Positions 59,661-64,000 of a stretch of 64,000 nt of DNA are shown one piece after another. The translations under genes were made by a program, and so were the position numbers. Location of the stretch: contig SGPM01000016.1 of NCBI GenBank assembly GCA_004802725.1, positions 1 through 64,000 on the forward strand, in the 5' to 3' direction. The stretch comes from Antrodiella citrinella. Taxonomy: Eukaryota > Basidiomycota > Agaricomycetes > Polyporales > Steccherinaceae. The notes under the pieces are model-generated. The model saw only the letters and a list, made by a program, of their open reading frames with translations, was not told the origin of the DNA and did no database searches. How positions within the stretch are numbered: the stretch's first letter is position 1; every line of letters starts with the position of its first letter.

Positions 59661-60738
59661 GTGCATTTGACTCGACTTCCCGCACTCCCAATTATAACAA
59701 GATCTGTAGTATTCGCCGCATCTGAGCAATCATTCCTTCTACTGAGGTCCAACTTCACTCATCGATGCCATTCCCTTCCGATGAAGCTACGGTTCCCTAT
59801 CGCAAAATATCTGCAGTCCAAAAAACCATCCCTTCGTGCTCTGTCGACTGGATCGTGCAACTGGATCGCTCCAGCCCAAACGGCACTTTTCGAAAACCTG
59901 GATGTAGCGGTCGATGGGAACGAGAGTATTCAGCGGCTCATCACCCGACTCCAGTCATACGTCCATTTGTCGGCGTACGTCAGTTGTGTCTATCCGGGAC
60001 TCGGATGACGCAGTTCCGTCCAACCGTGGATGTGTCGCTCGTCCTCTCCTTGCTCGCTCTTACTCCTCATATGTATTCCTTGACCTCGCCGATCCACTCA
60101 CGACCGTAGAGGGCTGGTAGTCCAGCGAGGCACCCGGCGCAGGCTTCAGACTTCGAAAGCCTTACAAAATAGTCCTCAATTCTGTCTATATCCATGATTC
60201 CGCCCTCGACGTTCTTTTGGGTGGCTTGAGCGTGAGCCATATACCGGCCAAAGAGACCTCGTACTGCGTTTGCCCTCACCCGGACGCCCGTGACTTACGG
60301 GCACCGGGTTTGGATTGGGTAACCCTCCCGCTCCGCTTACCCTCATTCACCGCTGTCCATACCGTGGACGCATATTTTGTAAAGAGATCATTCGAATGCC
60401 TCAAGAGGTTGGCGGACTACATTTTGTTGGTGTACTCAGGCTCTAATACCACAACCATCGGGTTGATGTATGATCACGAAGAACGCTGTGTTCGTCGGAC
60501 CAATCATTTCTTGAGGACCAGTGGACAGAGCATACAGCATCTTCGACTGTGTTTCTTTCGAGTAATCTCCTCGGGGCCTGGTACGCTTCTGCGTGTTGGG
60601 AGGGCTGTATTGATTCAAGCGTTGAGTCAAGGGCGCGATAAAAACAACTTGACATTCACGACGCACGAAGAAAGGAACCAGCTTGACCCTCGCGCTCTCC
60701 AATTCTTTCACTGGGTAGCAGAAGTTGGGGTCGTATGA
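59661..60738 (+). pseudogene. F-box protein pseudogene
   Basis: Frame one reads FPIAKYLQSKKPSLRALSTG and CNWIAPAQTALFENLDVAVD, the usual F-box layout (helix, LRALSxxSxxW, AQxxLF), then NESIQRLITRLQSYVHLSAY. The continuation VRQLCLSGTRM and LVLSLLALTPHMYSLT is in a second frame after ~59975. After an in-frame TAG at 60118 the third frame gives VLNSVYIHDSALDVLLGGLS, RLPSFTAVHTVDAYFVKRSF and SIQHLRLCFFRV. Two frame changes plus a stop argue for a decayed copy of the F-box expansion seen elsewhere in the window; unusual introns are a weaker alternative. Confidence 0.55.
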
Positions 60739-61353
60739 AGCTACGGGAGTCATAGTAACTGTGAGCTATTGAGACTCTAGAGAGGTATTTTATAGCTTTT
60801 TGAAGGGCGTTGATTGCGTAAAGCTGATGTAGTCTGCGTCAGCGACGCCCACATCTTCTATCCGGTATCTCAAGATTACCGTCGTGTGCCACAAAATGCA
60901 TTGGAACTGTAAATAGAACGTGGCGTCAGATACGCAATGCCAAGAGAGTGTCAAAATTGAGACACTTACAGGGTATAAGACCTGGTAAACAGACAACGTG
61001 AATTCAGAGTCACGGTCGGATGGAGGTCAGTACGTGAGAATCAGAATGCGTAGCATGCACTTTGAGGAGTTCTGTATCCAATGTGGAGACCGACCCAAGG
61101 TAATCAGAAAATCGGCGACATCGTTTCTAACGGGAGACAGATGGGGAAGAGAGAAATGATGATGTTACGCTGTCCTCGTTTGTGCAGCTACAGCTTGGTA
61201 GGTACATTTCCGAGAACAAGGCGCACATGAGGTGAGATATGATAGCTATTCCTCATGTGAATTGGTCTACCGCAGGGCTCGGTCCTGGAAGACAAGAAAA
61301 AACAGAACAAAATATTGACCATGTGCATGAACGTCAATACCGCGCACCGACTG
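60739..61353. other. intergenic between convergent units
   Basis: No coding signal recognised. Confidence 0.5.
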
Positions 61354-62513
61354 TCAAGATTTGTTGGTCCGTCGCTGTTCCGTCCATTCTTTCGCTCGCG
61401 CCCGCCTGGCGGCCTTTGCAGCATCCTCCCCATCCTTGGCCTCAGCATCAAACACAACCGAGGTATTCTGCACCACGCTGTCCGACGGCTGCTCACCGTT
61501 CTCATCATTGCTCCCATCTTCATCGCTTTCTCCATACCCCGATAACCCACCCAAACCGACCGCAGCCGGTTTGACTTCCTCCGCCTGCAGCTTATCAGCT
61601 CTAACGCGTGCCTTCGTTGTTCTCCACGCCCGCGACCACCGTCCTTTCAGAAATGCAAATCGGGGATCTGCACCGTGGTTCGCTAAGATGCGCATCTCGA
61701 GTTGTGCGGGGTTCGGCGACGAGAGGAGGTGCGTCGCTGTTCGACGCATGAATTCTTTCTGCGCTTCGTCCGTCTACAACTTTTATCAGTTCCTACACCG
61801 AGAATCAGAGTAAGATATAGCGTACATCCTCATCGCTGCCACCCCATACATCTTCATCATTGGCATCTTCCGCTTCTCCTGACTCTGCACGGAGAGCACG
61901 AAGCCGTTCTTCTCTCAAGTCCGCCAGCACCTTTCGCCGCTTTTCTCGGCGATAATCATCGGTCTCTTCCTTGTTCAGGAAGAAAGTGTCTTCCGAGTCG
62001 GAGGGAAGGTCACTCCATCCCGTAGGCGATAGTCTGTCCACCTTAGACTCTGATGACGAAACAGAGGGGAGTGCGTCTAGGAGAAGACGAGCGTCGTATC
62101 TAAAATATCGTATTAGCTTCTGAGACACACCAGGGAAGTATAAAACGAGCTCAGACATTCAATTATTCGACAACAACTCTCGGGTTCGTACGTAGTGTAA
62201 TAAGGCAATGATCGTGCTTTTGAAGAGGGGCATACCTATCAACCCAAACACCACTCGCGTCGTTCGCGATACTCTCCCCATCCTCCGTTCTCTGGACATC
62301 CTCCGGTAAATTCCATCGTATCAAAGCATCCCCTACGCGTTGAGAACCCGAGGGCAATACTTCGACCTCGAGAGACTGCGCGTTACGTAGAGCAGAAGGA
62401 CCGGAGACGATATCGGCTTCGTGCGCTTCGATAAACAGGATAGGCGCAGAACGTTGTGTAGGCGGTGGTGGACGATGCGTCTCAGGCAGTTTGCGTTTCC
62501 GAGAAGACTGCAT
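61354..62513 (-). CDS. conserved basidiomycete protein, function unknown
   Basis: Three exons, about 340 aa. It begins MQSSRKRKLPETHRPPPPTQ (basic, possible nuclear signal), then ALIRWNLPEDVQRTEDGESI and WVDRYDARLLLDALPSV, an acidic/basic helical run (EETDDYRREKRRKVLADLRE, EERLRALRAESGEAEDANDE), and a conserved-looking block MRRTATHLLSSPNPAQLEMR, ILANHGADPRFAFLKGRW, SRAWRTTKARVRADK. It ends charged (ARRARAKEWTEQRRTNKS). The block ANHGADPRFAFLKGRWSRAW looks under constraint and may be a small helical binding domain. It faces the carrier gene over a 203-bp shared promoter. Confidence 0.6.
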
Positions 62514-62716
62514 TCGTGGCAAATTGTGCGTTGTGGAAGGAAAGGGCTTCAGAGATTCAAAGAGAACACTGTCAGTAGACCGCGGGTTCTCAGGAAGCGA
62601 TTAGATTAGATCTAGGTACCATACCGAAATTAACGTTCAGAGTGATTTCGCCATTCGCACAGGTTCCGACGGAAGGAGAGAACACGTATCCCGCTTTAAA
62701 TTTGCCTCTCACCATC
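62514..62716. promoter_or_regulatory. divergent promoter
   Basis: 203 bp between two divergent start codons. It contains a CTTTAAATTTG block close to the carrier ATG. Confidence 0.5.
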
Positions 62717-64000
62717 ATGGCCGAAGCAGAACTTGCTGTACCCCCCACCGACGAGCGGACGCCGCTGCTCGTCCAGAACGACGTCGAGAACCCGGCGGCA
62801 GCTATCGATGACGATACCCCACCAGACGTTCAGAAGAAGGCGACTTGGTGGACAACAGCCTGCTACACACTGCTTGGTGTCCTCGGAGTGGTATTTGCTG
62901 TCATATTTATCAAGGGATTCATTGACGCAGACGATGTTGAGGTGAGTGCAGCTAGTAATCTTGTCGTGACCAAGGGATAAGAGACGTGCTGCGCTGCGGT
63001 AGTTCGATTTGGGGAAGGCATTGAAGAGCGCGTTAGGAGGCGGTCTGAGCGGGGCAGCAGGTAAGTTTGTTCTCGTTTTGCCTTGCTCGCAGTCATTCAT
63101 GTTCTTCTGGCACCTAGCAATGGTGCTGCAGGTCCTGACACTTATGCCAATTCGGACGGTCATGAACTATCAATACCGATACGGTACTAGCACGATGGCG
63201 GCTACGCGTACCCTGTACGCAGACGGCGGATGGACTCGCTACTACCAAGGTCTAGCAGCAGCTCTCATTCAAGGACCCGTATCTCGCTTTGGCGACACCG
63301 CTGCGAATGCAGGTATCCTGGCTCTGTTGCAGTCCAATTCGTACATGAAGAACCTGCCCAGTTTGATCAAGACCATCTTCGCGTCCCTCGCTGCTGCAGC
63401 GTTCCGTATGATTCTGACACCTATCGATACCGTGAAGACTACCATGCAGACGGACGGAAAGGCTGGTTTGGTGATCTTGAGGTCAAGGGTACGTCAGCTC
63501 AGCAGCTTTGGTATCAGGAATCAAGTTTGGCTAATGTATATTTACCATCAGATCAAGACTTATGGTATTGGTAGTCTTTGGTGGGGTGCTATTGCGACTG
63601 CTGCCGCCACATTCGTTGGGCATTACCCTGTAAGCACATATATCTTCTGCTGATCATAGTGCTGATAACTGACTCCGTCACAGTGGTTTGGCACGTACAA
63701 CTACCTAGATGCCAACCTGCCTCTTCCCTCAAATTTGGGAGAGAAGCTTTTGCGACAGGCCTTCATCGGTTTTTGTGCATCTGTCATCTCCGACACTGTT
63801 TCTAACTCCCTGCGCGTCATCAAGACTTACCGTCAAGTCCATCAATCTCGTGTCGGATACTTTGAGGCTGCTGAAGCTGTTATTGCTACGGATGGATTGA
63901 GAGGGTTGTTTGGCCGTGGTTTGAAGACGCGTATTATCGCGAATGGTCTGCAGGGACTGATGTTCTCCATTCTGTGGAAACTTTTCCTGGACATGTGAGT
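62717..64000 (+). CDS. SLC25-like mitochondrial carrier, 3' end at or beyond window edge
   Basis: N-terminus MAEAELAVPPTDERTPLLVQ, then a helix TACYTLLGVLGVVFAVIFIK preceding the carrier domain. Three carrier repeats follow: LMPIRTVMNYQYRYGTSTMA with GGWTRYYQGLAAALIQGPVS; FRMILTPIDTVKTTMQTDG with IGSLWWGAIATAAATFVGHY; and SVISDTVSNSLRVIKTYRQV with GLRGLFGRGLKTRIIANGLQ. Only repeat 2 has the classical PxDxxK signature (PIDTVK); repeats 1 (PIRTVM) and 3 (SNSLRVIK) are degenerate, so the matrix salt-bridge network is altered. The last bases read FLDM followed by TGAGT: either a stop at 63996 or a GTGAGT intron donor at 63995, the latter fitting carriers that continue a little further. Substrate unknown. 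Confidence 0.85.

Overview
This is nuclear DNA from a filamentous basidiomycete, most likely an Agaricomycete of the wood-decay type. The genes are dense (about one per 2 kb), lie on both strands, and are cut by many short GT-AG introns of about 50-65 nt. Neighbours typical of such fungi include Argonaute, HNH-nuclease-fold proteins, a seven-helix membrane protein family, F-box proteins, a P450 and Prp46. Two N bases (28884 and 29018) show it is a draft assembly. The genus is not identified; the lineage is an inference from gene content and intron style.

Layout. 0.2-13.6 kb: an EamA/SLC35-like transporter, a DUF3433-like multi-pass membrane protein, beta-tubulin, and a large SLC26/SulP transporter with STAS and cyclic-nucleotide-binding domains that has a cluster of GATA cores upstream. 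13.9-24.3 kb: an accessory, decaying region. It holds a possible small secreted peptide, a multiply frameshifted ornithine-cyclodeaminase/mu-crystallin pseudogene, two head-to-tail-inverted HNH genes forming a 1.24-kb inverted repeat, a broken third HNH copy next to a strong 87-nt foldback, a P450, and a decayed HIT-family gene. 25-30.5 kb: a seven-helix protein, a low-complexity basic protein and a SnoaL-like protein.

30.9-57.7 kb: mostly conserved housekeeping genes. These are TOM70 (mitochondrial import), a CH-domain-like cytoskeletal candidate, DPH2 (diphthamide), EOS1 (ER glycosylation), squalene epoxidase ERG1 (sterols), an allantoate-permease-type MFS transporter, an intron-containing tRNA-Leu(AAG), an F-box protein, a GNAT acetyltransferase, Argonaute with an intact DEDH tetrad (RNA silencing), the STE24 CAAX protease, TFIIS and PRP46. 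57.9-64 kb: a coding-like relic, a YcaC-like isochorismatase with a frameshift, an F-box pseudogene, an unrecognised conserved protein, and a SLC25-type mitochondrial carrier that runs to the window edge.

Several genes are divergently paired over short shared promoters (TOM70/33.5 kb gene, DPH2/EOS1, TFIIS/PRP46, 62.5 kb gene/carrier). No single multi-gene pathway or defence operon is visible. The most unusual structure is the HNH triplet at 15.5-20.6 kb, whose N-terminal halves and introns look recently homogenised while the C-terminal halves have diverged.
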